Positions 46,837 to 55,937 of a stretch of 64,000 bases of DNA are shown one piece after another. A program made the position numbers and the translations under genes. The notes beneath the pieces were generated by a model. That model worked only from the letters and a program-made list of their open reading frames with translations, was not told where the DNA came from and searched no databases. The stretch's first letter is position 1. Each line of letters opens with the position of its first letter. The DNA comes from UBA8079 sp049601915 (lineage in GTDB: Bacteria > Pseudomonadota > Alphaproteobacteria > UBA6615). The stretch is from contig JBMYRB010000007.1 in NCBI GenBank assembly GCA_049601915.1, forward strand, positions 18,499 through 82,498. Reading direction: 5' to 3'.

Positions 46837-46873
46837 GGTGCGTACTCTTGCGGCAAATTGGAAGCCATCTTCA

Positions 46874-48199
46874 CTAATCCTTTGAACCATCGCCCGCGAC
46901 ACGCTCGGCTCGCAGCTTCTTCCAGTAATTCAGCCGTTTGCCAATCTCACGCTCAAATCCACGTTCCACCGGCGTATACAGCTGAGGCCGGTCAAGGCCT
47001 TCGGGAAAATAGTTCTGGCCCGAAAATCCGTCGTCGGCATCATGGTCATACGCATATCCGTCGCCATAGCCCAGATCCTTCATGAGCCCCGTCGGGGCAT
47101 TGAGGATATGCTTGGGTGGCGCCAGTGAGCCGGTCTCTCGCGCCATGCGCATCGCCGAGGCGAATGCCTTATACGAAGCATTCGATTTCGGCGCGCTCGC
47201 CAGATAGATCACGCATTGCGCCAAGGCCAATTCGCCTTCCGGCGTGCCGATACGCTCATAGGCCTCCCATGCCGCCAGCGCGTGGGGCAGCGCCTGCGGA
47301 TCCGCCAATCCGATATCCTCTATCGCCGCCCGCGCCAGGCGGCGGGCTACAAAACGTGGATCTTCCCCGCCTGCCAGCATTCTCGCCAACCAGTACAACG
47401 CCGCATCCACATCGGATCCCCGCAAGGATTTGTGCAACGCACTGATCAGGTTGTAATGGCCTTCTTGGCTCTTGTCGTAAAGCGGCGCGCGCTTCTGCAC
47501 AGTTTCGATCAACCGCGCGGTATCGAGCTCATCGTCGAGCCGCAACGCGAACAATTCTTCTGACAAATTCAGCAGATAGCGCCCATCCCCTTCGGCCATC
47601 GCCTTGAGCGCCTGACGGGCCTGCTCGTCGACCGGAAGGCAGCGACCTTCCAGCGCCTCGGCACGGGCGAGCAATTCCTCCAGCGCGTTTTCATCGAGCC
47701 GGTTCAGGACATAAACCTGGCACCGTGACAACAATGCGGCGTTGATCTCGAACGACGGATTTTCGGTGGTCGCGCCGATGAGCGTTACCGTTCCATCCTC
47801 GACATAAGGGAGAAACCCATCCTGTTGCGCTCGGTTGAAGCGATGGATTTCATCAATGAACAAGAGCGTGCCCTGGCCACTCGCACGGCGTGCGCCGGCG
47901 CGCTCGAATACCTTGCGCAGATCGGCGACCCCGGAAAAGACCGCCGAAAGCGGCTCGAAGGAGAAATCTGTTTCCAACGCAAGGAGACGGGCGATCGTAG
48001 TCTTGCCGCAACCCGGCGGCCCCCACAGCACCATGCTGGCCAAGCGATCATTCGCCACCATGCGTCCAATCGGTCCCTCGGCACCGAGTAAGTGCCCCTG
48101 CCCCACCACCTCACCGATGGTTTCGGGGCGCAGCCGATCGGCCAGGGGTCTCGGGGCCTGGCCCGCGAACATCTCCGACTGGTTTTCGGGCGCGCTCAT
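46874..48199 (-). CDS. rarA: Replication-associated recombination ATPase RarA (MgsA)
   Basis: RarA is a AAA+ ATPase of the clamp-loader class acting at stalled replication forks. The 441-residue product has Walker A GPPGCGKTT with K66, Walker B LLFIDEIHRF, sensor 1 GATTENPSFE with the following arginine finger SRC, and the C-terminal MgsA tetramerisation region (LYWLARMLAGGEDPRFVARR, LNAPTGLMKDLGYGDGYAYDHD). Its ATG overlaps the protease stop (ATGA). The N-terminus MFAGQAPRPLADRLRPETI carries a possible SSB- or clamp-contact motif. Confidence 0.96.
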   Translation of the reverse strand: MSAPENQSEMFAGQAPRPLADRLRPETIGEVVGQGHLLGAEGPIGRMVANDRLASMVLWGPPGCGKTTIARLLALETDFSFEPLSAVFSGVADLRKVFERAGARRASGQGTLLFIDEIHRFNRAQQDGFLPYVEDGTVTLIGATTENPSFEINAALLSRCQVYVLNRLDENALEELLARAEALEGRCLPVDEQARQALKAMAEGDGRYLLNLSEELFALRLDDELDTARLIETVQKRAPLYDKSQEGHYNLISALHKSLRGSDVDAALYWLARMLAGGEDPRFVARRLARAAIEDIGLADPQALPHALAAWEAYERIGTPEGELALAQCVIYLASAPKSNASYKAFASAMRMARETGSLAPPKHILNAPTGLMKDLGYGDGYAYDHDADDGFSGQNYFPEGLDRPQLYTPVERGFEREIGKRLNYWKKLRAERVAGDGSKD

Positions 48200-49617
48200 C
48201 CCGCGACCGTTAATGAAAACAGCCGCCCGTCACGCCGAACGGTGATGGTCCATTGAGGGGCCGGCTCCACCGTCAACGCGCGAATATGAACCACCGATGT
48301 GACCTCGACCTTGTTGATCGCATAAATCACATCGCCGACCTGAAAGCTCAATCGGTGGGCAGGGCTCCCAGACGCGATCGACCGGATGACGACGCCTTCT
48401 TCAAAATGATCGCGGCCCATCTCCTCCGCGACGGCTGGCGAAAGATTGGCGACGATCGCGCCGGCAATCGGATGCCGGCCCTCCAGGATACCCTCGTCGC
48501 GCAGCGGGACTTCAGGGGGAAGCTCGAGCACGATCCTGATTTCATGTTCAGAGTTTGGCCGCCGCACCGAAAGCTGTGCCTCGTCACCCACGATTCCCGT
48601 CGCAATACGGAAACGTAACCCTTCCGTATCGAAAACCGGTTGCCCATTGAATGCGGTGATGATGTCGCCGGATTGCAGGCCCGCGCGCACCGCAGGGCCC
48701 TGTTCGTGAATCCCCGACAGGATCACCCCTTCGGGGCGCGGCAACCCGATTGCTTCGGCAATATCGGCTGTGACGGTCTCAAACGACGCCCCCAGCCAGG
48801 CTCGGCGCAATGCGGTGCCCGCGGCTGCCCCGTCGATGACCGTGCGCACCATATTCGCAGGAATGGCAAACCCGATACCCTGGCTGCCGCCGCTGCGCGA
48901 GAAAATTGCCGTGTTGATGCCGGCCAGCGTGCCATCCATGCGGAGTAGCGCACCACCGGAATTTCCCGGGTTGATGGCCGCGTCGGTCTGAATGAAAAAG
49001 TTGAAATCGGAGATGCCGACCTGGGTCCGGGCAAGCCCTGACACGATTCCGCTGGTCACGGTTTTACCGACCCCGAACGGGTTGCCGATCGCGAGCACAA
49101 GATCGCCAACCTCCAGTTCGTCGCTGTCACTCAGCGCGATGCTGGGTAATTCCTCTTCCCCAGCATCGATCTTCAGAATCGCCAGATCCGTGCGCGCATC
49201 CTCGCGCAGGATGGTCGCATCGAATTCCCGCCGGTCGGACAGGACAACAGTGATGCTGTCGGCACCTTCGATGACGTGGAAGTTGGTGACAATCAGACCG
49301 TCGGGGCGAACGATCACGCCCGACCCTAGGGAATTTTCTACCCGTTCCCGCGGCCGGGCACCTCCCAGTGCATCGCCGAAGAACCTGCGAAAGAAGGGGT
49401 CGTTAAACAACGGCGAGGCCGGCCCCCGGTTTCGTACTGCCTTGCGGGTAAATACGTTCACCACTGCCGGGCTCGCCGCGCGGACCAACGGGGCGAAAGA
49501 CAGCGTGACCTGCTCGCGATTGTCGGGGATCGCGCGCTGGGCATGTGTCTCGGTGGTCGAGATAGCCATGACTGCCGACAGGGTCAGGCCGAGGAAGAAA
49601 TATCGTGTGCTACGCAT
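48196..49617 (-). CDS. DegP/DegQ-family periplasmic serine protease
   Basis: A 473-residue HtrA-type protease/chaperone. A signal peptide ends near THAQ (residue 27). The trypsin-like domain has the triad H114 (TNFHVIEG), D144 (RTDLAILK) and S220 (NPGNSGGAL). Two PDZ domains follow: the first at about 275-365 (GVILSGIHEQGPAVRAGLQSG) and the second, shorter and more diverged, at about 385-473 (GVVIRSIASGSPAHRLSFQ). It probably degrades or refolds damaged envelope proteins. degP and degQ cannot be told apart here. It heads the unit protease-rarA-crcB-rluC, in which the ends of adjoining genes mostly overlap. Confidence 0.94.
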   Translation of the reverse strand: MRSTRYFFLGLTLSAVMAISTTETHAQRAIPDNREQVTLSFAPLVRAASPAVVNVFTRKAVRNRGPASPLFNDPFFRRFFGDALGGARPRERVENSLGSGVIVRPDGLIVTNFHVIEGADSITVVLSDRREFDATILREDARTDLAILKIDAGEEELPSIALSDSDELEVGDLVLAIGNPFGVGKTVTSGIVSGLARTQVGISDFNFFIQTDAAINPGNSGGALLRMDGTLAGINTAIFSRSGGSQGIGFAIPANMVRTVIDGAAAGTALRRAWLGASFETVTADIAEAIGLPRPEGVILSGIHEQGPAVRAGLQSGDIITAFNGQPVFDTEGLRFRIATGIVGDEAQLSVRRPNSEHEIRIVLELPPEVPLRDEGILEGRHPIAGAIVANLSPAVAEEMGRDHFEEGVVIRSIASGSPAHRLSFQVGDVIYAINKVEVTSVVHIRALTVEPAPQWTITVRRDGRLFSLTVAG

Positions 49618-49665
49618 TTGGTGATTTTAACCTCGTTCGGGTCGTGATTCACGGACCCAGACGCA

Positions 49666-49689
49666 AAAGGCCGCCCGAGGGCGGCCTTT
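49666..49689 (-). terminator. Intrinsic terminator of the ribosomal/rpoA operon
   Basis: A perfect inverted repeat: AAAGGCCGCCC (49666-49676) against GGGCGGCCTTT (49679-49689), an 11-base stem with a minimal loop (a CGAG tetraloop if the last pair opens). On the minus strand it is followed by TTTTGCG (four T residues counting the stem edge). It lies 25 bases after the rplQ stop and 49 bases before the protease start, so it ends the long ribosomal protein transcript. Confidence 0.9.
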
Positions 49690-49714
49690 CGGTATTCGTG
49701 AGATGAACCAAGGC

Positions 49715-50146
49715 TCAGGCAACGGCCTCCTGAAGCTCTTCTTCGTCTGCAAACTGAACCGGGCCGGAATCGAGGCCCTTGGCGTCCTCGTCTCGATCCA
49801 CAAGCTCGATGATGGCGATCGGCGCGGAATCACCGTAGCGATAACCGGCCTTCAAAACGCGCGTATAGCCGCCCGGACGCTCGGCATAGCGCTCGGCCAA
49901 GGTCGAGAACAGCTTCTCGACAAGCGCGCGATCGCGCAACGTGCTGAGCGCCTGACGGCGTGCGTGCAAATCGCCGCGCTTGCCAAGCGAAACGAGCTTG
50001 TCGACAACACGCCGCAGCTCCTTGGCCTTGGGCAATGTGGTTGTGATCTGCTCATGCTTGACCAGTGCTGCCGCCATATTGGCGAACATGGCCTTGCGAT
50101 GACTGCTCGTCCGATTAAGCTTCCGCGGACCTTTACGGTGACGCAT
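49715..50146 (-). CDS. rplQ: 50S ribosomal protein L17
   Basis: L17 lies near the peptide exit tunnel of the large subunit. The 143-residue product starts MRHRKGPRKLNRTSSHRKAM, the usual N-terminus, followed by FANMAAALVKHEQITTTLPKAKELR and the GGYTRVLKAGYRYGD segment. It has a C-terminal extension of about 20 residues (PVQFADEEELQEAVA), common in alphaproteobacteria. It is the last gene of the alpha cluster, 27 bases after rpoA. Confidence 0.98.
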   Translation of the reverse strand: MRHRKGPRKLNRTSSHRKAMFANMAAALVKHEQITTTLPKAKELRRVVDKLVSLGKRGDLHARRQALSTLRDRALVEKLFSTLAERYAERPGGYTRVLKAGYRYGDSAPIAIIELVDRDEDAKGLDSGPVQFADEEELQEAVA

Positions 50147-50173
50147 CTTAACTACTCCTGATTCAGAGAACCG

Positions 50174-51193
50174 CTAGAACGGCTCCTCGAGGCGTTTTGC
50201 CAGATCTTCAATATTCTCCGGCGGCCAGGCCGGGATCTCCATGCCAAGGTGCAGCCCCATCTGTGCCAGCACTTCCTTGATTTCGTTGAGCGACTTGCGC
50301 CCGAAATTCGGGGTTCGCAGCATTTCGGCTTCCGTCTTCTGAACGAGATCGCCGATATATACGATGTTGTCGTTCTTCAGGCAGTTCGCCGAGCGAACGG
50401 ACAGTTCGAGTTCATCCACCTTGCGCAGCAAGTTGCGGTTGAATTCGAGCTCGTCATCGATCTCTTCGACCGGCTGGGCCGCTTTGGGCTCCTCGAAGTT
50501 CACGAAGAGCTGGAGCTGGTCCTGCAGAATGCGGGCGGCAAGCGCCATGCAATCTTCCGGGGTGATCGCGCCATTGGTCTCGATGTCCATGGTCAGCTTG
50601 TCCAGATCGGTTCGTTCACCCACACGCGCGTTACCCACGTGATAGGAGACCTTCGTGACCGGCGAGAACAGGGCATCGACCGGAATGAGGCCGATCGGGG
50701 CGTCCGCCGCACGGTTCTGCGCCGCCGGGACGTAACCCTTACCGGATTCCACGGTGAGTTCCATTACCACTCGTGCGCCCTGATCGAGCGTCATCAGAAT
50801 GTGGTCGGGATCCATGATCTCGATGTCCGGCCCGGTCTCGATCTGGCTGGCTTTCACCTCACCAGGGCCGGTCGCCGTCAGCGTCATGCGCTTGGGGCCT
50901 TCGCTGTGCATGCGCAGCGCCATACCCTTAATGTTCAGGACGATGTCGGTGACATCCTCGCGCACACCGGGAATGGACGAAAATTCGTGCAGAACTCCTT
51001 CGATCTGCACCGAGGTCACAGCCGCGCCCTGCAGCGACGACATGAGAACACGCCGCATAGCGTTACCGAGGGTCAATCCAAAGCCACGCTCGAGGGGTTC
51101 GGCGACAACCGATGCCTGACGCGCCGGGTTGGTACCCCCCGCGATGTCGAGCTTGCTCGGCTTGATCAGTTCGGTCCAATTTTTCTGGAGCAT
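50174..51193 (-). CDS. rpoA: RNA polymerase alpha subunit
   Basis: The alpha subunit dimer is the platform for RNA polymerase assembly and contacts UP elements and activators. The 339-residue product has the N-terminal domain (about 1-235) with FGLTLGNAMRRVLMSSLQGAAVTSVQIEGVLHEF and NARVGERTDLDKLTMDIETNG, a linker, and the C-terminal domain (about 255-330) with the helix-hairpin-helix motif SVRSANCLKNDNIVYIGDL and FGRKSLNEIKEVLAQMGL. It lies between rpsK and rplQ, the standard place. The 94 bases before it hold no gene. Confidence 0.98.
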   Translation of the reverse strand: MLQKNWTELIKPSKLDIAGGTNPARQASVVAEPLERGFGLTLGNAMRRVLMSSLQGAAVTSVQIEGVLHEFSSIPGVREDVTDIVLNIKGMALRMHSEGPKRMTLTATGPGEVKASQIETGPDIEIMDPDHILMTLDQGARVVMELTVESGKGYVPAAQNRAADAPIGLIPVDALFSPVTKVSYHVGNARVGERTDLDKLTMDIETNGAITPEDCMALAARILQDQLQLFVNFEEPKAAQPVEEIDDELEFNRNLLRKVDELELSVRSANCLKNDNIVYIGDLVQKTEAEMLRTPNFGRKSLNEIKEVLAQMGLHLGMEIPAWPPENIEDLAKRLEEPF

Positions 51194-51287
51194 CTGGGTT
51201 TGTCCTCAATTCTGGTCCGGCGCATTGGCGTCGGTGTTCGGCATCAGCCGATGAAATTTAGTATTCAGCACCTCGAAAGGTGGAAAA

Positions 51288-51680
51288 TCAGACGCGCCGA
51301 CGTTTGCGCGGCCGGCAACCGTTATGCGGAACCGGGGTTACATCGCGAATGGCTGTGATCTCGAAACCCACCGCCTGCAATGCCCGCAGTGCCGATTCAC
51401 GTCCCGAACCCGGGCCCTTCACCTCAACGGCGAGAGTCTTCATGCCGTGCTCTTGCGCCTTTCGGCCAGCATCTTCGGCCGCCATCTGTGCGGCATAGGG
51501 GGTCGATTTACGCGAACCCTTGAAACCCTGCGAACCGGCGGACGACCAGGCAATAGAATTGCCCTGCGCATCCGCGATGGTGATGTGCGTGTTGTTAAAT
51601 GTCGCGCTTACATGCGCCACACCCGAAGTGATGTTCTTGCGTTCGCGTCTACGGACACGCGCTGTCGCGGCCTTTGCCAT
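51288..51680 (-). CDS. rpsK: 30S ribosomal protein S11
   Basis: S11 helps form the mRNA exit site of the small subunit. The 130-residue product contains the family core NITSGVAHVSATFNNTHITI, GFKGSRKSTPYAAQMAAEDA and the C-terminal signature RDVTPVPHNGCRPRKRRRV. It lies between rpsM and rpoA, 24 bases after rpsM. Confidence 0.98.
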   Translation of the reverse strand: MAKAATARVRRRERKNITSGVAHVSATFNNTHITIADAQGNSIAWSSAGSQGFKGSRKSTPYAAQMAAEDAGRKAQEHGMKTLAVEVKGPGSGRESALRALQAVGFEITAIRDVTPVPHNGCRPRKRRRV

Positions 51681-51704
51681 TCCTGTTCTACCTTGTCCTG
51701 CGCC

Positions 51705-52076
51705 CTAGACTTTTTTCTTACCGGTTATCGGCCGAGCCTTACCCTTACGGGTGCGTGCGTTTGTGTGAGTACGCTGTCCGTTCACGGGCAATCCCTTGCG
51801 ATGGCGCACGCCGCGATACGAACCGAGATCCATGTATCGCTTAATGTTCATCGCAACTTCGCGCCGCAAATCACCTTCGACCTGGTAACCCTGATCGATC
51901 ATCTCGCGGACCCGAATGACCTCGTCGTCGGTCAGCTCATGGACCCGCCGTTCGAGCGGAATATCGCACTTCGTGCAAATCTCTTCCGCCTTCGTGTGAC
52001 CAATCCCGTGGATATAGGTCAGCGCGATCGGAACCCGCTTCTGTGTTGGAATGTTGACACCTGCAATACGCGCCAC
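51705..52076 (-). CDS. rpsM: 30S ribosomal protein S13
   Basis: S13 sits at the head of the small subunit and contacts the P-site tRNA and the large subunit. The 123-residue product begins from a GTG with ARIAGVNIPTQKRVPIALTY, then IHGIGHTKAEEIC and the C-terminal basic tail GLPVNGQRTHTNARTRKGKA. The 102 bases before it, after adk, contain no rpmJ gene, which stands here in E. coli. Confidence 0.98.
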   Translation of the reverse strand: MARIAGVNIPTQKRVPIALTYIHGIGHTKAEEICTKCDIPLERRVHELTDDEVIRVREMIDQGYQVEGDLRREVAMNIKRYMDLGSYRGVRHRKGLPVNGQRTHTNARTRKGKARPITGKKKV

Positions 52077-52178
52077 GTTCCGAACTCCTTCATGGTTACG
52101 GTGCGGTCAAAACGGCCAAATTTTCTAAGGTTGCCCGAGCGGCGGGATTATATGAATTTCCGCCATAGGGTCAACAGC

Positions 52179-52757
52179 TTAGCCGGACGTTATGATCGCC
52201 TCTATTTGGTTAGACACTTCGTCGATCGACTGCATTCCATCGACTCTTTTCAACATGCCCCGGGATTCGTAGTACGGCAGTATCGGGGCGGTTTGCTCGT
52301 GATACACATCAAGCCGATGCTTCAGCGTTTCGGCATTGTCATCGTCTCGTCGTTCTGCTTCCGGCGTCTCCGCGACGCGGGTGTTAATCCGGCCTATCAG
52401 GACCGCGTCATCGACCGATATTTCGATCACATGGTCGAGCGGAAGTCCTTTTATTTCCAACATCTTATCCAACGCATCAGCCTGTGCCGTCGTGCGCGGA
52501 AAACCATCCAGAATAAACCCGTTCACGCAGTCCGGTTCGGCGATACGCGCCGAAATAATCTCTACCATGATGTCATCCGGCATCAGTTTGCCGGCATCCA
52601 TCACTGCCTTGGCCTGCACACCCAGATCGCTTCCTGATGCAACCGCGGCGCGAAGCATGTCACCCGTCGACAACTGGACCAGGCCGTGATTGTCGACCAG
52701 CACTTTGGCCTGCGTTCCTTTGCCCGCGCCTGGCGGCCCCAGAAGGATACAATTCAT
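52179..52757 (-). CDS. adk: Adenylate kinase (short type)
   Basis: Adk balances ATP, ADP and AMP. The 192-residue product has the P-loop GPPGAGKGTQ at residues 8-17, the AMP-binding QLSTGDMLRAAV, FILDGFPRTTAQADAL and the LID arginines in VLIGRINTR. The LID is short (about residues 120-140), without the zinc-binding insertion, so this is the short form common in alphaproteobacteria. It lies between secY and rpsM, as in many bacteria outside the enterics. Confidence 0.98.
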   Translation of the reverse strand: MNCILLGPPGAGKGTQAKVLVDNHGLVQLSTGDMLRAAVASGSDLGVQAKAVMDAGKLMPDDIMVEIISARIAEPDCVNGFILDGFPRTTAQADALDKMLEIKGLPLDHVIEISVDDAVLIGRINTRVAETPEAERRDDDNAETLKHRLDVYHEQTAPILPYYESRGMLKRVDGMQSIDEVSNQIEAIITSG

Positions 52758-52779
52758 CGCCCCATTACCCCACGGACCG

Positions 52780-54120
52780 CTAGCCTCGACGGCCTTTCAA
52801 TTTGGCCTTACGGATCAAACCTTCATACTGATGCGCCAGCAAATGACTCTGGATTTGCGCGACCGTATCCATCGAGACTACAACCACGATCAACAGGCTC
52901 GTTCCGCCAAAGAAGAAGGGCACGGAAAATCGTGAAATCAGGATTTCGGGCAACAGAGCCACTAGCGTGAGGTAACCCGCACCCACTACAGTCAGCCTGG
53001 TCAGGACATAATCGAAGAACTCAGCCGTGTTCTTGCCCGGCCGGATGCCCGGCACAAATCCGCCATTCTTCTTGAGATTGTCGGCTGTCTCCTCGGGATT
53101 GAAGACAATCGCCGTGTAGAAGAATGCAAAGAAGATGATAAGCGCGGCGAACAACAGGAAAAACAGCGGTTGTCCCCGTCCGATGAGCGCTGTCACGGAA
53201 TTCAGTACCCCGCCGCCGCCGCCAGAGAAACCGGCGATTGAAACCGGGGTCAGCAGGATCGATGTTGCGAAGATGATCGGAATGACGCCCGACGTGTTGA
53301 GCTTCAACGGAATGTGAGACGACTCACCGCCGAACATGCGGTTACCGACTTGGCGCTTCGGATACTGAACGATGATCCGACGCTGGGCACGCTCCACAAA
53401 CACGATGAACATCGTGACGGCCACCGCGAAGATCAGGAAGCCGATGATGAACAGGGCCGAAAGCGCACCGGTGCGACCCAGCTCAAGGGTCGAGGCCAGG
53501 GCTGTCGGCAGAGCGGCCACGATGCCCGCGAAGATGATCAGTGAAATTCCGTTGCCGACGCCGCGGGCGGTAATCTGCTCGCCCAGCCACATCAGGAACA
53601 TGGTGCCGCCGACGATGGTGATGACCGTGCTGGTGCGAAAGAAATAACCCGGGTTCTCGACGGCCGCGCCCTGGGACGTGGCAAGGCTCTCGAGGCCAAC
53701 CGAAAGCCCGTAGGCCTGAATGACCGCCAGACAGACCGTCAAATAACGGGTGTACTGGTTGATCTTCTTGCGTCCCGACTCGCCCTCTTTCTTCAGCTGC
53801 TCGATGCTCGGCGAGATGGCCGTCATCAACTGCATGATAATCGCGGCGGAAATATACGGAATCACGTTTAGCGCAAAGATACTCATGCGCGACAGCGCGC
53901 CGCCCGCGAACGCGTCGAAGACGCCAAGGATACCGTCTGACTGCTGGGTGAAGATGTCGCCGATAATGACCGGATCAATGCCCGGGATCGGGATAAATGT
54001 ACCCAACCGGTAAACGATCAACGCACCAAGGGTAAACCACAGGCGCTTCTTGAGCTCGGTCGCCTTTGAGAAGGCACCGAAGTTCAAGTTTGAGGCGATT
54101 TGCTCGGCTGTACTCGCCAT
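52780..54120 (-). CDS. secY: Protein translocase subunit SecY
   Basis: SecY is the ten-helix channel of the Sec translocon. The 446-residue product contains the first-helix region KKRLWFTLGALIVYRLGTFIP, the plug and FALNVIPYISAAIIMQL, GESGRKKINQYTRYLTV, and the late cytosolic loop and helix GGFVPGIRPGKNTAEFFDY. The N-terminus STAEQIASNLNFGAFSKATELKK is typical of alphaproteobacteria. It follows rplO with 73 bases between. Confidence 0.98.
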   Translation of the reverse strand: MASTAEQIASNLNFGAFSKATELKKRLWFTLGALIVYRLGTFIPIPGIDPVIIGDIFTQQSDGILGVFDAFAGGALSRMSIFALNVIPYISAAIIMQLMTAISPSIEQLKKEGESGRKKINQYTRYLTVCLAVIQAYGLSVGLESLATSQGAAVENPGYFFRTSTVITIVGGTMFLMWLGEQITARGVGNGISLIIFAGIVAALPTALASTLELGRTGALSALFIIGFLIFAVAVTMFIVFVERAQRRIIVQYPKRQVGNRMFGGESSHIPLKLNTSGVIPIIFATSILLTPVSIAGFSGGGGGVLNSVTALIGRGQPLFFLLFAALIIFFAFFYTAIVFNPEETADNLKKNGGFVPGIRPGKNTAEFFDYVLTRLTVVGAGYLTLVALLPEILISRFSVPFFFGGTSLLIVVVVSMDTVAQIQSHLLAHQYEGLIRKAKLKGRRG

Positions 54121-54193
54121 CTAGATTTCCGTTCGCAACGTTGGGCTACGATCCATGTGGGTGATCACGGTCTCGGATCAACAAGATATCCGG

Positions 54194-54748
54194 TTACGAT
54201 TCCGTGCTTTCCTCGTCGTCATCGCTCTTCGCCGGTGCCGCATCGCCATCGGGAACAGTCTTGATCGTCCGCGGGATCTTTTCCTTAGGCTGAATCGACA
54301 CGGTAATTGAACCCCCGGCCTTCTCAACCGCGGCTACCGCGCCACGCGTCGCACTGGCCAATTCAAGGCTGACCTTGGACGTAAGTTCACCGGTCGCCAG
54401 GAGACGAACACCATCGAGTTTTCGACGCACCACTCCGGCGCTAACCAGTGCATCCTCGGTGATCGTGTTGCCCGCATCGAGCTTCTTGGCATCGATCGCG
54501 GTCTGCAGGCGACCCAGTGTGAGTTCAGCCAGATTGACGCGGTTCGGTTTGGTGAAGCCCCGCTTCGGCAGGCGCCGATAGAGTGGCATCTGTCCACCCT
54601 CGAAACCCTTGATGGCCACGCCGGAACGTGACTTCTGACCCTTCATGCCACGACCGCCGGTCTTGCCCAGTCCGGAACCCGGGCCTCGGCCTACACGTTT
54701 ACGTGCGCGACGGGCACCCTGATTGTCAGACAAATCATTGATATTCAT
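54194..54748 (-). CDS. rplO: 50S ribosomal protein L15 (with acidic C-terminal tail)
   Basis: L15 is a late-assembling large-subunit protein. The product of 184 residues has the usual N-terminus NINDLSDNQGARRARKRVG, the glycine-rich GSGLGKTGGRGMKGQKSR, GFEGGQMPLYRRLPKRGF and the C-terminal AVEKAGGSITV. The last 20-25 residues (DGDAAPAKSDDDEESTES) form an acidic tail beyond the normal end near residue 160. It follows rpmD by 12 bases. Confidence 0.97.
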   Translation of the reverse strand: MNINDLSDNQGARRARKRVGRGPGSGLGKTGGRGMKGQKSRSGVAIKGFEGGQMPLYRRLPKRGFTKPNRVNLAELTLGRLQTAIDAKKLDAGNTITEDALVSAGVVRRKLDGVRLLATGELTSKVSLELASATRGAVAAVEKAGGSITVSIQPKEKIPRTIKTVPDGDAAPAKSDDDEESTES

Positions 54749-54760
54749 GATATAATTCCG

Positions 54761-54955
54761 TCAGTCTGTTTCTTCGACACGAACGAGATGCTTAACCTTC
54801 TCGATCATGCCGCGCACGGCAGGGGTATCTTGTAATTCACGCGTGCGGTGGCGCTTGTTGAGACCAAGTCCAATCAGCGTCTGCCGCTGATCACCCCGGC
54901 GCCCGATAGCGCTGCCATGTTGCGTGACACGAACAGTTTTCTTCGCATCAGCCAT
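54761..54955 (-). CDS. rpmD: 50S ribosomal protein L30
   Basis: A 64-residue large-subunit protein starting at the ATG at 54955 (MADAKKTVRVTQHGSAIG), with RRGDQRQTLIGLGLNKRHRT and ELQDTPAVRGMIEKVKHLV. An in-frame extension upstream overlaps rpsE and is not used. The start lies 8 bases inside the rpsE end, so the two overlap. Confidence 0.97.
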   Translation of the reverse strand: MADAKKTVRVTQHGSAIGRRGDQRQTLIGLGLNKRHRTRELQDTPAVRGMIEKVKHLVRVEETD

Positions 54956-55562
54956 TTTCGGCCTCCGCCTCTGCGGTCTCGGTTTCTTCACCGCCGCCAA
55001 CCGAATCCTGAACACCGCGGCGTCCGATGATATCGGCAACCTTCAATCCGCGGCGCGCGGCAACGGCGCGCGGCGACATCATGTTCTCGAGTGCCTCGAA
55101 AGAAGCCTTGATCATGTTGTGCGGGTTGGACGTTCCGATGGATTTCGCCACGACATCCTGAACGCCAAGGCATTCGAATACTGCGCGCAGCGGACCGCCC
55201 GCAATGATACCCGTTCCCGCCGGTGCGGCCCGAAGAACCACATGACCGGCGCCAAAATGGCCCTGCACATCATGGTGCAGCGTGCGACCCTCACGCAGCG
55301 GCACGCGAACCATTGCCCGTTTGGCCGACTCCGTTGCCTTGCGGATCGCCTCGGGGACTTCACGTGCCTTGCCCGAGCCATGCCCGACGCGACCGTTCTG
55401 ATCACCGACCACGACGATGGCCGCAAAACCGAACCGACGCCCGCCTTTAACAACCTTCGCTACACGGTTAATGCTGACGAGGCGTTCGACGAATTCGCTG
55501 TCTTCGCGGTTGTCGCGACGACCGCCGCCATCACGGCGATTGCGTTGTGGTGCCTGTGCCAT
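54948..55562 (-). CDS. rpsE: 30S ribosomal protein S5
   Basis: S5 affects decoding accuracy and helps unwind mRNA. The 204-residue product has a basic N-terminus (QRNRRDGGGRRDNREDSEF), the double-stranded RNA-binding domain ERLVSINRVAKVVKGGRRFG, FAAIVVVGDQNGRVGHGSGKA and the C-terminal PAGTGIIAGGPLRAVFE. The last 15 residues are acidic (GGEETETAEAEAENG). It lies between rplR and rpmD. Confidence 0.98.
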   Translation of the reverse strand: MAQAPQRNRRDGGGRRDNREDSEFVERLVSINRVAKVVKGGRRFGFAAIVVVGDQNGRVGHGSGKAREVPEAIRKATESAKRAMVRVPLREGRTLHHDVQGHFGAGHVVLRAAPAGTGIIAGGPLRAVFECLGVQDVVAKSIGTSNPHNMIKASFEALENMMSPRAVAARRGLKVADIIGRRGVQDSVGGGEETETAEAEAENG

Positions 55563-55574
55563 TCCTGCCGACCC

Positions 55575-55937
55575 CTAGAAGTTCAAACCGCCGCTACGCG
55601 CGGCTTCGGCCAGGGCTTTCACCCGACCATGAAAAAGATAGCTGCCGCGGTCGAACACAACGTCCGATACGCCGGCGGCCTTGGCACGCTCGGCAATCAA
55701 CCTGCCAACTTCGGAAGCGCCGTCGATATTCCAGCCTTTGCCGGTCTTGAAGTCTTTGTCTTTCGACGAAGCCGCAGCGAGAGTCGCGCCGGCGTTGTCG
55801 TCGATGACCTGCGCATAGATATGCCGGCCGGATCGAAACACGCTGAGGCGCGGCCGACTGTTCTTCGCGACGCGCCGCAGCTTCGAGCGAACGCGATTAC
55901 GGCGTCGAATTGACAGATTGCGTAGGGTCGACGTCAT
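55575..55937 (-). CDS. rplR: 50S ribosomal protein L18
   Basis: L18 binds 5S rRNA. The 120-residue product has RRRNRVRSKLRRVAKNSRPR, LSVFRSGRHIYAQVIDDNAG and the C-terminal VVFDRGSYLFHGRVKALAEA. Its ATG overlaps the rplF stop by 4 bases (ATGA), and rpsE follows after 12 bases. Confidence 0.98.
   Translation of the reverse strand: MTSTLRNLSIRRRNRVRSKLRRVAKNSRPRLSVFRSGRHIYAQVIDDNAGATLAAASSKDKDFKTGKGWNIDGASEVGRLIAERAKAAGVSDVVFDRGSYLFHGRVKALAEAARSGGLNF

Noticed and set aside
46837..46873. Possible fluoride riboswitch before crcB
   Set aside because: The 37-base gap is too short and lacks the conserved crcB-motif pairing.
50249..51358. Plus-strand open frame of about 369 codons opposite rpoA
   Set aside because: Antisense shadow of rpoA, His/Arg-rich, no motif.
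51324..52637. Plus-strand open frame of about 437 codons across rpsK, rpsM and adk
   Set aside because: It runs antisense through three highly conserved genes and their gaps, so it cannot be a real gene.
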